Below are positions 36,501-46,103 of a stretch of 64,000 nt of DNA, one piece after another. Origin of the DNA: Chondrosia reniformis (lineage: Eukaryota; Porifera; Demospongiae; Chondrillida; Chondrillidae). The stretch is from positions 5,303,501 through 5,367,500 of the forward strand of contig OX359201.1 of the NCBI GenBank assembly GCA_947172415.1, in the 5' to 3' direction. The notes under the pieces were generated by a model that ran no database searches, had not been told where the DNA came from, and saw only the letters and a list, made by a program, of their open reading frames with translations. The position numbers and the translations under genes are program-made. How positions within the stretch are numbered: position 1 is the stretch's first letter; each line of letters begins with the position of its first letter.

Positions 36501-37556
36501 ATGTACATGTACTAGGCACTTCTTTATATGTGTTTATATACCAGTTTTAATTAATATATATTTATTTGAATTGAAAATTGAAACTAATGAAGGTTTAGAT
36601 GTCAGTCAATGGTTGGTGAGACTATATTTGCAGTGATTTCTATCTTCATACATTTGAGATTGCTATAATTCTCCTTGATCAGATGCTACCTCTTCCTGTT
36701 TGCCTCCCACAGACCAGGTCGTTAGTTGAAGTGTTATGTAGACAGTTCTTTCAAATGGCAACAAGACCTGATATTGTAAGTGTGTAATGCGGTGTGAGGT
36801 TGTTTGGTTCATCAAACCAAACTAGCATTAACATTCTTGCTCAGTGGCAGAGCACTGATGATCATAACCACTTGTCCTGGGTTTGATTCCTACATATCAT
36901 GTTTGCACCTGAATGATTATACTTGTGGTTTGATTATCACTTTGGCCATTCATGGACAATGGAATTAACTAAATTCTGAAAAATGCCTTCAAGTAGACAT
37001 ACGTAGGACTCTCATAAAGATCTACTTTTCAACATTTTCATTTCATCTTTAGGGTCATTTAAACCGTGCTAAGCAACAACTGAAATCAACCATCTTAATG
37101 AATCTGGAATCTCGCCTTGTTCAATTTGAAGATATAGGAAGGTGTGGCAATTCTCTCTTTATATGCTCTCTTTTTGTCCAAATGTTTGGGCATTATGCCC
37201 CTAGCTTTAAATACTTGTGGTTTATACTATCTGCAGGCAAGTTTTGATGTTGAAAAAGAGGTTACCTCCTGAAGTTTTGATTGAAAAGATAGGTATATAA
37301 TTTTAAGTAGTGCATGGTATAAGTTAATATATACATACATATATCAGTTGAATAGGATTACTCCTATGTATGTATATACATAGATCAGGTTACACCATTG
37401 GACATTGAGAGGATAGGACAGAGAATGCTGTGTTCACGAGTGTCATATGCAGTACTTGGGAACCTTCAGCATGCACCTTCCTTTCAGGATGTAGAGAAGG
37501 GAATGATTAATGATGGAAAATTACCTAAATTAAACAAATTATTTACATTTAGCTAG
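33556..37556 (+). CDS. PMPCA: PMPCA, mitochondrial processing peptidase alpha
   Basis: Alpha subunit of the matrix peptidase that removes mitochondrial targeting presequences. Nine exons: 33556-33772, 34204-34469, 34948-35040, 35331-35594, 36080-36379, 36713-36775, 37053-37141, 37237-37292 and 37384-37556. They give 506 residues. The M16 fold is recognisable: YTSGVSHLMSKLAFNSTERF sits where the beta subunit has its HxxEH zinc site, and the zinc ligands are absent as expected for alpha. HDRGGIMDCQPFRDT and the substrate-binding glycine loop GSMMGGGGSFSAGGPGKGM (residues about 321-339) are intact. The basic N-terminus fits a targeting peptide. Introns carry two inverted copies of a short element, a SINE-like copy and an interspersed repeat. 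The gene is an ordinary housekeeping locus enclosed by the membrane-family array. Confidence 0.95.
33821..34095 (+). mobile_element. Short interspersed element, inverted pair, copy 1
   Basis: In PMPCA intron 1. About 270 bp, from AGTGACCGCTTTATG to GTCCCTGTTATAATAGATGG. Its reverse complement recurs in intron 4 at 35637-35905. Shared strings include AAATTGAATGCACTCATTTT and TTAATGGACAGTGCATG. It is probably a non-autonomous DNA transposon; no coding capacity. Confidence 0.8.
34739..34795 (+). repeat. Interspersed repeat, copy 1 of 3
   Basis: GGGTGAGGATACAAGAGTCT, then CTTCTTCTCCACTGGG and CAGACAG. Related copies are at 52696-52752 and 58556-58636. It lies in PMPCA intron 2. Family unknown. 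Confidence 0.7.
35637..35905 (-). mobile_element. Short interspersed element, inverted pair, copy 2
   Basis: Inverted partner of 33821-34095, in PMPCA intron 4. A transcript spanning both could form a long intramolecular duplex around exons 2-4. Confidence 0.8.
36833..36960 (+). mobile_element. tRNA-derived SINE-like element, copy 2
   Basis: CTTGCTCAGTGGCAGAGCAC (A-box-like) and TGGGTTTGATTCC (B-box-like) match the element at 22735, as does the 3' ACTTGTGGTTTGATTAT. It lies in PMPCA intron 6. Confidence 0.65.
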
Positions 37557-37925
37557 TATTCCATAGCTTTATGTAGTTTATATATAGTTGTGGAATGGAA
37601 GTAGTATGTACAATACTTTTATACTTATACAGTGCATTTTTCATGGTTTAATATATATGTTCAATCTGTAACAATATAATATGTATTACGTGACACTGAA
37701 AATTACTTCCCTGCATGCCAATTAACTTTAAATTGCTATGCAGCTATGCAAAAAACAGTGAAGAGTACTACATGAATTATCAGCTATATAATAGAAAAAT
37801 TAATAACTATGTATATACATAGAATTTAAATTCAGAATAGCATATTTGAAATGTATATAATACAACATGAAGATATAAAATGTTTCAGATAATTAAGTCA
37901 TTTTACACCAATACGCTAGAATACA
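37557..37925. other. Convergent intergenic spacer
   Basis: AT-rich region between the 3' ends of PMPCA and paralog 8. No gene seen. Confidence 0.6.
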
Positions 37926-39578
37926 TTACGACATATGTCTTGCTGAATTGCTCATTGACAATATGTAGTAGAATTCTGTGAAGAAGGATGCAGCTAAAGT
38001 GCAGATTATCAGCACAAAGAAGCCAATTTGAGAAGCAAAGTTTGGAACATGGACAGCATTTCCGTCAGCTCTACTAGACTGATTAATACTCATCCACTGA
38101 CGTGTAGCAGACACCAGATGATACCAAATAAGGTAGGTCAGTGGAATTATTGCATATAGTACATGTGTGTAGGCTGACCATGTGAAGTCTTCACATACTA
38201 GCAACAGCATGATAAAGGCTGAGACCTCTAGTATTATACCAGTAAGATGCACAGTTCTGACTTGAAATGGGCATGAAATTAACAGTTGTCCTATGAAAAC
38301 TGCTATAATGTAAATACTCCAATAATACACAGCCTCCTTGGGCAAGTCATGTTTTGGCTCCATACTGCCCAAAGGAATTTGGGAAGCAAAACTGGCAAAG
38401 AGAATCAAAGGTAGCAAAAGAGAGTAATAGTTGCATAAAATTTCCAACCCGTACCATCTGTCTATTAGCTGGTGATCCACAGTTTTGGCTTTTTGTCTGA
38501 GTTTCTTGTTGGCCTCTGGAAGGAGCCGAATCTCTCTTGCAATGTGCATAATTCTGGCTTCAGTAAAATAAAATTCGAGAGTTATGCTAGAGAAGACCAA
38601 ATTAGTAAAAAATGAAAGGATATCAAGAACACCAATTACCATATTAACCATTGTGATTGTATCTTGTCCATTTGTACGAATAAGCATTATCATCAAAATA
38701 GTTGAAAGGAATACGGATTGCAATATTGATGTCAAGCAAGTAATGTTCAAGCTGTCCACTATCTCGCTTTGCATCTCTTGAAGAAAGTCATTTTGTTGAG
38801 TCACTTTCTTCAATACTCTACCCCGATGTTTCTCGGCATACACCTTAATTAGGTTAAAATTTCTGGGCCGCTCCAATTCATACGTTAAAGGATCTCCCTT
38901 CAATCGTTTGTTGAAAAATTGATTCCACAAACTCAGAGACAGGCACAGTGTGAGCACAAAACGAACTAGCCCCCTCAACAGTATTAGCAATATCCAAGGA
39001 GGATATGGAGCTTCGGTGGTTCTGTCAGCGGTATCATAAAACCTATAAATATCTTTCCCGCAATGGATGACCGTAAGAACCAGTTGGACGTTGCTCAAGA
39101 AGACTAGTAATCCTCCCAAGATCCATTTATGTTTACTTATTTTATGAACGGCACAATAAACGAAGGTTTTCTTCACATTTAGAACGACATTGGCAGTGTT
39201 TGGCTCGTCTTGGTCCGAATCGCACGAGTGATTGCCTTTATCACGATCAGTAGCTGTAGTATCGTCCTGCGGAGGTACATCTTCCACCGTAGCGCCTCTA
39301 GGTCCAGATTTTCGTCTTGGCCGAATACCGTCTGCTTGCGGATCCACTGTTGGAGTCTCTTCTAAATCCCTAGACTGCTTCGTAGTAGGTATCGCACTGG
39401 CACCTTCCGGACAATTTACCTGAGCTGATGTAGTCGGTGGATTAGCTCCAGATACGACCATTTCATCGCTTCTTCCCTCATGATCAGTTTCCTCCTGTGA
39501 TTTCAACAGTTTGTCATGATCACTTAATGGGCTGTTGTCTCCCTCTCCTCCAAAGTTAGTATCATCGGGAGTACTCAT
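37926..39578 (-). CDS. Multi-pass membrane protein, paralog 8, no death domain
   Basis: Single-exon minus-strand gene. The frame opens at 39590 (MFFI), but the ATG at 39578 (MSTPDDTNFGGEGD) is four codons in and also plausible; from it the protein is 550 residues. The N-terminal 140 residues are acidic and disordered, with no death domain. The membrane module shows about nine segments and conserved family blocks: THVLYAIIPLTYLIWYHLVS, and segment 9 ending in TLAASFFTEFYYI. The post-segment-5 signature is altered, FASQIPLGS, and has lost the cysteine found in all other members. The tail cysteine pair is also missing. It is the most divergent member and the only one right of PMPCA. Confidence 0.85.
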   Translation of the reverse strand: MSTPDDTNFGGEGDNSPLSDHDKLLKSQEETDHEGRSDEMVVSGANPPTTSAQVNCPEGASAIPTTKQSRDLEETPTVDPQADGIRPRRKSGPRGATVEDVPPQDDTTATDRDKGNHSCDSDQDEPNTANVVLNVKKTFVYCAVHKISKHKWILGGLLVFLSNVQLVLTVIHCGKDIYRFYDTADRTTEAPYPPWILLILLRGLVRFVLTLCLSLSLWNQFFNKRLKGDPLTYELERPRNFNLIKVYAEKHRGRVLKKVTQQNDFLQEMQSEIVDSLNITCLTSILQSVFLSTILMIMLIRTNGQDTITMVNMVIGVLDILSFFTNLVFSSITLEFYFTEARIMHIAREIRLLPEANKKLRQKAKTVDHQLIDRWYGLEILCNYYSLLLPLILFASFASQIPLGSMEPKHDLPKEAVYYWSIYIIAVFIGQLLISCPFQVRTVHLTGIILEVSAFIMLLLVCEDFTWSAYTHVLYAIIPLTYLIWYHLVSATRQWMSINQSSRADGNAVHVPNFASQIGFFVLIICTLAASFFTEFYYILSMSNSARHMS

Positions 39579-39701
39579 GATAAAGAACAAGTTAACAAAG
39601 TTTGCACCAGTCCACCCTATTAACTATATTCATTTGCTCTTTTAACTCTATTCATTTACCCTTGTAACTATATTCATTTGCAATGCATGCATTTTTGTAT
39701 A

Positions 39702-39868
39702 TCATAGAGTACGGTAGTACTCTCATAGAGTACGGTATCATAGAGTACGGTATACTCTCATAGAGTACGGTAGTACTCTATAAGTAGGTAGAGTACGGTA
39801 GTATAAGTAGGTAGAGTACGGTAGTACTCTATAAGTAGGTAGAGTACGGTAGTACTCTATAAGTAGGG
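39702..39868. repeat. Tandem repeat with TAGAGTACGGTA core
   Basis: Several irregular copies of ATAGAGTACGGTAGTACTC alternating with TATAAGTAGG. It ends at AGTAGGGATGG, a string that recurs inside the palindrome at 40633. Confidence 0.85.
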
Positions 39869-40071
39869 ATGGCCGAAAAAAAACATGGCCGCCCTATTCA
39901 ATGTATTATCAATTAACACCTCATAAATCAACAACGTTCAGATTTTCGGTTGCATTCGTGTGTTTGCAGTCGTTTTTGCATGCTTTTCTAAACGCCAAAA
40001 CATGTTACGATGCTCTACAACCTTTGCAAAGTGGTTAAACCGAAATAGGCCAAATTCTGCAATTCCTCATT

Positions 40072-40106
40072 TTTTCTTCTTCTTCTTCTTCTTCTTCTTC
40101 TTCTTT
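40072..40106. repeat. (TTC)n microsatellite
   Basis: Uninterrupted TTC/TCT trinucleotide run of about 35 bp. Confidence 0.95.
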
Positions 40107-40598
40107 TTTCAAATGAGCTAGCGCTAACATGCGAACTTACGCAGGTACATACAAATACGAAATCGTCATGAATGTTTCCGAACTAGGGAATAGGCTACCC
40201 TAGATTTCAACGCGCTCCAACCGAAGCGTGTTACTTTTGAAAGTGCCAAATTTAGGGCCTCTTTGAACGCCATTTTTTAATTAAGTTTCAAATTCTCTGT
40301 ATATAAAATAAGTAACCCGAATGAGTAATATTTGTGGTACTGCCGTTACCCGCGATCGAATTTCTTAGTCGCTTTGCAGGGCCTATATACAGTCGTATTC
40401 TTAACGATTATGGACCCTTTAATATCCTAAACTGAATGTTAAAGAACGGTAGAAAACATCTTATCAAATTTGGGATCTTTTCGGACGCCATTTTTTAATT
40501 TAGAGCTCTCTATTATATCGTCTATTCTGCTACTTTATTTCGAGTTTTCGCCAAGAAAACTTTCAAAACAAATATTAACAAGAAAAAAGGAGCAATAC

Positions 40599-40972
40599 AA
40601 GTTAAATAAAAACATTCAAAAATGAAGTTAAAAGTAGGGATGGCACTATAACAGTGATTGGCACATCTAGAAAAAGTAACAAAACAAGAAAGTGATCATA
40701 TGGTAAGGCTAACATTGCAGAAGTGGCATACTGAAACTTAACTATACACATCACTTCTATGTTTGGGCGCATCGATCCCTACTTCTAGTATATCCATGAT
40801 GCGCCCAAACATAGAAGTGATGTGTATAGTTAAGTTTCAGTATGCCACTTCTGCAATGTTAGCCTTACCATATGATCACTTTCTTGTTTTGTTACTTTTT
40901 CTAGATGTGCCAATCACTGTTATAGTGCCATCCCTACTTTTAACTTCATTTTTGAATGTTTTTATTTAACTT
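40599..40972. repeat. Perfect 175-bp-arm palindrome
   Basis: The left arm 40599-40773 and right arm 40798-40972 are exact reverse complements by base-by-base reading. The loop is 24 nt (40774-40797). Just inside each end, TTAA is followed by AAGTAGGGATGG or its complement, which also occurs in the loop and at 39863. It may be a foldback transposon, a hairpin-RNA locus or a cloning/assembly foldback. Any ORF in one arm is mirrored in the other. Confidence 0.95.
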
Positions 40973-41305
40973 TGTATAATGTAAACGCTTGATGTAGGTT
41001 GCATATTATATAACTCTATACATCATGAAGCAGGAAAAAAATGAAAGAAACAATAGTTGTTGGGTGAATCCAGGACAGCACTGCAGCTGGTGCATGAGCT
41101 ACAATTGCCACAGCAATGCTCCATGTATATACGTTGAAATTCTATTTCATATTGTCATTGAGCATCACACACTATATGTATATATGTCTGGTCTATACAA
41201 TCTTTAATGACAAAGAATGAATAAATCAATACTGCATGATAGAATACCTTTAAAAACAAGATTACAATGGAGTTTTAGTTCTGTCTATAAATTCTGAATC
41301 AGTAC
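40973..41305. other. Intergenic spacer
   Basis: AT-rich sequence downstream of the pseudo-caspase gene. No gene seen. Confidence 0.5.
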
Positions 41306-43414
41306 TTAATGGAAAAAGTGGACTTTCTTCCTTAAGAAAGACACAATTTGAGGAAGCTGCCTTTCACCAGATCTTATAGGAGCAGTGTCACTCATCACCC
41401 CCTGTACTGTATGAAGCATGGTCATCAGGTCATGCTGCTGCGAGCGCTCTGCTAGCACATCTGTCAGTGTCCTCACAAAGAGTGTCCCATATGGACTTGC
41501 CTTGGCAACCAGAGAGTTAACGTACAAGAAATCTGCTTCATCAGGCAGTGGATTATCAGACACCAGAGATCCACTGAGAAATTCACTGTTATCAAGTTGG
41601 AGAAAAAACATCTTTGGTTTGCCTTCCAAAGCTTTACAATTTGATGGATTAAAGCAAGACATTATTTGACTCAGTGACACAGACTTGCCATCAGAGCACA
41701 CTATCTCTCTCCCATTCCCACATCCGAGGATACAGCAAATGAAACTGTCATGTTTCTGCTGCTGAGTCCTACTGGCTAACTCCTGCAACTTTCTTAACAT
41801 TTCATCACTCTCCATGTCTCTGTACTTCTCCACTCTGTAGTTTAGGTCAATGAGAGCAATCTCAAGAGAACGCTTATCAATATTGGCTGTTTTGGGGTTG
41901 ATTTCATGCGGACCAATCTCTTCTGTGCTGAATATGACTGCATAGCCATGGGGTTTGCTATTCATGACATAGGTAGAGTCCTGAATAGGGTCTGGTGGGA
42001 AACGCTTACGGTCATCATTTAAAGCTTGCAATTGATGGTTTTGACGGCTAATGACTTCTCTAGCCTTGGGGGTTATGTAATCATCTCTTGGCACATCTGC
42101 CACCCTTGGCCGATTTCTCTGATTCTTGTAAGTCGGCCTTTCTAAATAAGGCTGTGATGATACCCAAGGCTCTCTGCCAGAAACCAATGGGGCCGGCACA
42201 TGATGGCTTCTAACTGGAGCTGGTTGAGGAGGTGCTGGCTGCTGGTTCCTTGGAGGTGCTGGCTGTGTCAGGGCTGAAGGAAAGTGCTGTTCCCATCTCT
42301 CTGTCTCTTGGCTTATGAACTGGTTCTGTACAGGAGGTGTGTAAAGAACTCCTTTGCTGGCCATTGAGCTAGATGGGAAGTCGCTTGGGATGCTAGGATC
42401 AATAGAGGAGCCTTGTGAGGCAAACCCTGGATAATGACATTCTGGAGATATGATGTTAGGGTCAACCTGCCTTTGGGTCTGATGAGGATACAACATAACC
42501 TCACCTCTTGGGAAGTTGATTTCATTATCTAAAGAATTAGAGTTCTCAAGGGTACATTTCTATTTATAGTAATCAAGTTGATGATGTCATAAATCAAGTT
42601 ATAAAAAATACCTTTTTATATAAAATTTACCAAACTTCCAGCTCAATAGAACTGCATGTTATTGTATAGGAAACGTAATTAACAAGTTAACCAAACTAGA
42701 TGTAAACACATGAACAGAATAAATGGAATATAGCTGAGGCATTTCTGACCGTGGACTATTAACTTATAATTAAATTCTATGTTTTACATCTTTACCATCA
42801 AATTGCCTTCTCGTGTGAATAGGAGGTGGCTGTCTAAAGTTATCTCTTCTGTCCAACTCTTCTACTAGATCCAAACGATTTATCTCTTTCAAAGCCCAGC
42901 GCAACTGATCCAAGTTTCCTTGACAAATAATGGTACGTCGAGAAAGAGCTAAAATCAGTTCTCTCGGATTCTTCGTGAAGTCTTTAATGAGTTTGTTGGT
43001 ATTGATGCCATGGTCGCGAAAGAGATAGGCGATGTTTTTAATGTTGTCTTCGGACAATTCTGAGGCTATGTGGTTTAGAAGAACTTGCTCGCTTAGGGGA
43101 GAAACCGGCGGTATTCCTACACCGCGTGGTACCACGGGGTCTGTGAGGGATTCATCGTAACCTTCCTCAATATGCTTCATAAGGTGGCCTTTCTTAATAC
43201 CTTCAAGCAATTGTTGAAGGAAAGTGAGATTCTGCGGAGATAATTTCCCGTGGTTCTCTAGGGTTGTCAAAAGGTCCAAGACATCTCTGACATCCTCTAA
43301 GGCGCTCACAGTCAGGCTACCAGTACATATAAACTTCATATCCTTTAAGTCTTCGTCAGTCAAGTGGTCACATAGCCTTCTCAGTTTGCTTCGAAACTTC
43401 TGATTACTTGCCAT
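41306..43414 (-). CDS. Tandem-DED pseudo-caspase, c-FLIP-like
   Basis: Two minus-strand exons, 42796-43414 and 41306-42528 (phase 1), give 613 residues. Two death-effector domains fill exon 1, about residues 5-80 and 107-190; the second has the RLDLVEEL charge motif. A proline/glutamine-rich linker (about 220-385) precedes a caspase fold. The fold keeps the buried core DSFICCILGCG and GKPKMFFLQ. The catalytic His is Cys (about 476) and the catalytic Cys block QACRG reads QLDNS (Asp about 519). The DRNG and SWR substrate-arginine motifs of its neighbour are also missing. It should not cleave. By analogy with c-FLIP it would regulate DED assemblies (inference). The active paralog lies 378 bp upstream on the same strand, so it probably arose by tandem duplication. 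Confidence 0.93.
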
Positions 43415-43792
43415 GATATCGAGTTATTATCGTAGTAGTGTCGATGTTCTGTCTATCTACTTATACGTATACAGAAGACGGGACGATTATAAATCGCATT
43501 TTTAGTAATTTCCCTAATCCTGACACGTCTGATGGGAATTCCCAATTGCTATGGCCTCTACTAAACACGTGCCACATATCCAATAATAGAATACCAAAAT
43601 TTTGCAGCAAAATGGCTTTATAAATGAAGCTCTTTATAATCACAATGTAATTTCTGATGCATTTATAAAGTTGTAACTTGCACAAAAATGTACCACTCTC
43701 TGTCTCTCTACTGCAGTGTTACAATAGATGTCTTAGTTAATAGGTTCCTTACGTACAAAGTTCAGATACAACTGTAAAGTGTTGTGCAGAGG
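43415..43792. other. Spacer between caspase genes
   Basis: 378 bp between the active caspase stop and the pseudo-caspase start, both on the minus strand. It should hold the pseudo-caspase promoter. Short ORFs here are unsupported. Confidence 0.6.
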
Positions 43793-45913
43793 TTAGAGGA
43801 ATACGACTTGTTTACGAAGCATATTGACTGGTGCTGGACATTGCTTGAAGCCTTGCTTGGTGTAGGCCTGAGATACCTTATCATTCACAACGGTTAGCAT
43901 GCTCAGCAGGTCCATTCCGTCCTTGGCTCTCTGGTGAAGGACTTCACACAGCTTTGACACGTACCAGGACCCGTAAGTGGGACTTCTCCAAGAGACAAAC
44001 CCCGGGGCAGTGGAGTAGGCATACAGGAAATCAGCATCATTTGGGAGTGAGTGCCTGAGACTGGTGTCACCATCTGCATCATTCTGAAGGGGAGTCCCCT
44101 TATCTTCATCATCCCCACGACAGGCCTGAATGAAAAACATTTTTGGTTTTTCTTTAAGCGTTGGGCAGTATGACCCTCTCAGCAATCCAGCCAGCTCTGA
44201 TATGTTGCATAGTCGGCCATCAGCTCCATAAATGCCCTCCCTCTTCCCATGGGTCAGAATACAGCAGACAAAACTGTCACAATTGCTGTGATCTGAAGAT
44301 TTTATTTCATCCATTTTCTGCATTATCTGCTGTGCAGTTAGATTGGTGTACTTCATCAGCTGATAGTTGAGGCTAGTAAAGATAAAACTGAGATTATGCT
44401 CGTCCACGTGGGAGCCATTGCGGTCTGGGAGAGGGTCATCGCCATCGCAAGAGTAGAATTTGTAGTTGTTAATGAGAAGGCAGAGACCATGGGGATTTTT
44501 GTCCATGCGATAGCGTAGACTCTCGGGAACTAGTGGAAGCTTCGTCTGCTGACTTTGCAATTGCTGTAGCTGATGAAGCAAGTCATCCTTATCTGATCGT
44601 AGCCTCAGAAGGTGCTCCTCATAACGCTTTCGCAGCTGAGCTTCTTGTTCCTTTTCAAAGGACTCCTTTTCCAAATCCTGCTTCAGTTTTGCCATTTCAG
44701 AAGCCACTTGAAACAGTTGATCGTTTATTTCCCCAATTTGTTCAGAGTTATTGGCACTGCTAACTTCCATATCCTCAGTTCCTCTGATGATAGCATCTCC
44801 CTGGTACATATCTGCACCTACTCCTCCAACCTCTGATTTGGCTGAAACGGTATCATGTCTGGCTTGGATATCAAGATTGACTGACGGCTGATGTGGTTGA
44901 GCAACTGGTGGATCCAATGGCTGGTTGGTATTGTACGGCTGTCCTCTCTCTTCATTAACATGTAATCGTTTCAAGGGTCTCATAGATCCATCCAAACCTA
45001 GAAATTTGTGACCACCTTGTTCATCCCCTGTGGCCTCCTGAGGCATCTTAAGCCCTTTGCTTGATTGATCATCAGTGTTAGTGGTAGCTCTGGCTGGCTT
45101 GGGTGCATCAGGAGTGCCAGCGAAAGGATCCTCAGGGCGAGGTCCTGATTGAGGATCATGAAACTGTCGCAATGCCGCTATCGGGTCATCAAAATCATAT
45201 CGTCGTTTTTGGAGTTCAGCCGCCTCTTCTGAAGTAGTGCTAACAAAACTTTGACCTCTATATTGTAAGTTTGGGTCCATTGGGGGTGGAGCAGAAGGCA
45301 AAGGTGTTGTCTGATCATTGCTCCTAGTTTGTCCGGATTTTTCAACAAAGTTAGCAATCTTCTGAGCAAGATCTTCACGTTTTACTTCACTCAATAAAAC
45401 GTGAAGGGTGTGCAGGTACCTTGGCCCCAGTTTATTCCTTTGCTCAAGGAAGGTGAAAAACTCCAAAGCGGTACGAGATTTGGGTTGCACTCCTCGTAAA
45501 TAGTCAGCTGAGAGATAAACCATCTCGCTGACATTGAAAGGGGTCAACCCATTCGCGATGGTCACCAACAACGTCTTATAGGCCGTATCTTCACCACTGG
45601 ATACTCGGCCAATTCGAGGTCCTCCTACAGCGTTCTGTGAAGCTACTGTCCTAGGATTTGAAGTTTCACCATCATCAAGGCGCTTCATCAAGTGTTCCTT
45701 CCCTACTGAATTTAAAAGTTTACGAAGAAAATCAGTATCGCCCTCCGAAATCTTGTTTAGACGTTGTAAAATAGAAAATAATTGGATTCCATTTTTCACC
45801 TTCTCCAACTCTGACAGAGGTACAATTTCCTCGCACATGAATGACATCGATTCTATGTCTCCAGAGGAAAGCCTGTCGGCTATACTCTTCAAGGAACTCC
45901 TAAAACTAGACAT
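43793..45913 (-). CDS. Tandem-DED initiator caspase, caspase-8-like
   Basis: Cysteine protease expected to start apoptosis when clustered through its DEDs. One 706-residue exon. DED1 is residues about 4-78 and DED2 about 110-190 (KREDLAQKI). A long disordered linker follows, then a charged coiled coil at about 393-456, then the caspase domain from about 465. Catalytic residues are present: His555 in CCILTHG and Cys598 in FFIQACRGD. Substrate-arginine contacts sit in DRNGSHVD (Arg498) and SWRSPTYG (Arg643). DRNGSHVD and DHSNCDSFVCCIL are strikingly caspase-8-like. Aspartates in LQNDADGD and LPNDADF may be processing sites between the subunits. The coiled coil between DEDs and protease is unusual; vertebrate caspase-8 and -10 have none. 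The gene is head-to-head with PIGC. Confidence 0.95.
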   Translation of the reverse strand: MSSFRSSLKSIADRLSSGDIESMSFMCEEIVPLSELEKVKNGIQLFSILQRLNKISEGDTDFLRKLLNSVGKEHLMKRLDDGETSNPRTVASQNAVGGPRIGRVSSGEDTAYKTLLVTIANGLTPFNVSEMVYLSADYLRGVQPKSRTALEFFTFLEQRNKLGPRYLHTLHVLLSEVKREDLAQKIANFVEKSGQTRSNDQTTPLPSAPPPMDPNLQYRGQSFVSTTSEEAAELQKRRYDFDDPIAALRQFHDPQSGPRPEDPFAGTPDAPKPARATTNTDDQSSKGLKMPQEATGDEQGGHKFLGLDGSMRPLKRLHVNEERGQPYNTNQPLDPPVAQPHQPSVNLDIQARHDTVSAKSEVGGVGADMYQGDAIIRGTEDMEVSSANNSEQIGEINDQLFQVASEMAKLKQDLEKESFEKEQEAQLRKRYEEHLLRLRSDKDDLLHQLQQLQSQQTKLPLVPESLRYRMDKNPHGLCLLINNYKFYSCDGDDPLPDRNGSHVDEHNLSFIFTSLNYQLMKYTNLTAQQIMQKMDEIKSSDHSNCDSFVCCILTHGKREGIYGADGRLCNISELAGLLRGSYCPTLKEKPKMFFIQACRGDDEDKGTPLQNDADGDTSLRHSLPNDADFLYAYSTAPGFVSWRSPTYGSWYVSKLCEVLHQRAKDGMDLLSMLTVVNDKVSQAYTKQGFKQCPAPVNMLRKQVVFL

Positions 45914-46103
45914 CTCCTTGTCATAAAAGTCGTTCCTTCTCTTCCAGATAACTGTACTACAGTAGCGTAAGTAGACTACAAAACCTTCTTTTATAGAGCC
46001 CTAAACCATGAATATTGAAAAAGGTTCTTTCCCTACTCTGCCACCTGCTCGCCAAGTTTAGATATGATGCAACGGAACTACCTTATAAAGCGATCATTGT
46101 AAG
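45914..46103. promoter_or_regulatory. Short bidirectional promoter region
   Basis: Only 190 bp separate the divergent start codons of the DED caspase and PIGC. Both transcription starts and 5' leaders must fit here or within the genes. A CTTTTATAG string is present, but no definite core element is claimed. Confidence 0.55.

Noticed and set aside
7560..39590. The membrane proteins as G-protein-coupled receptors
   Set aside because: There are about nine hydrophobic segments, not seven, and no DRY-, NPxxY- or adhesion-type motifs.
40763..40969. 68-codon ORF in the palindrome
   Set aside because: It lies in the right arm and is mirrored by the left arm; no domain or start context.
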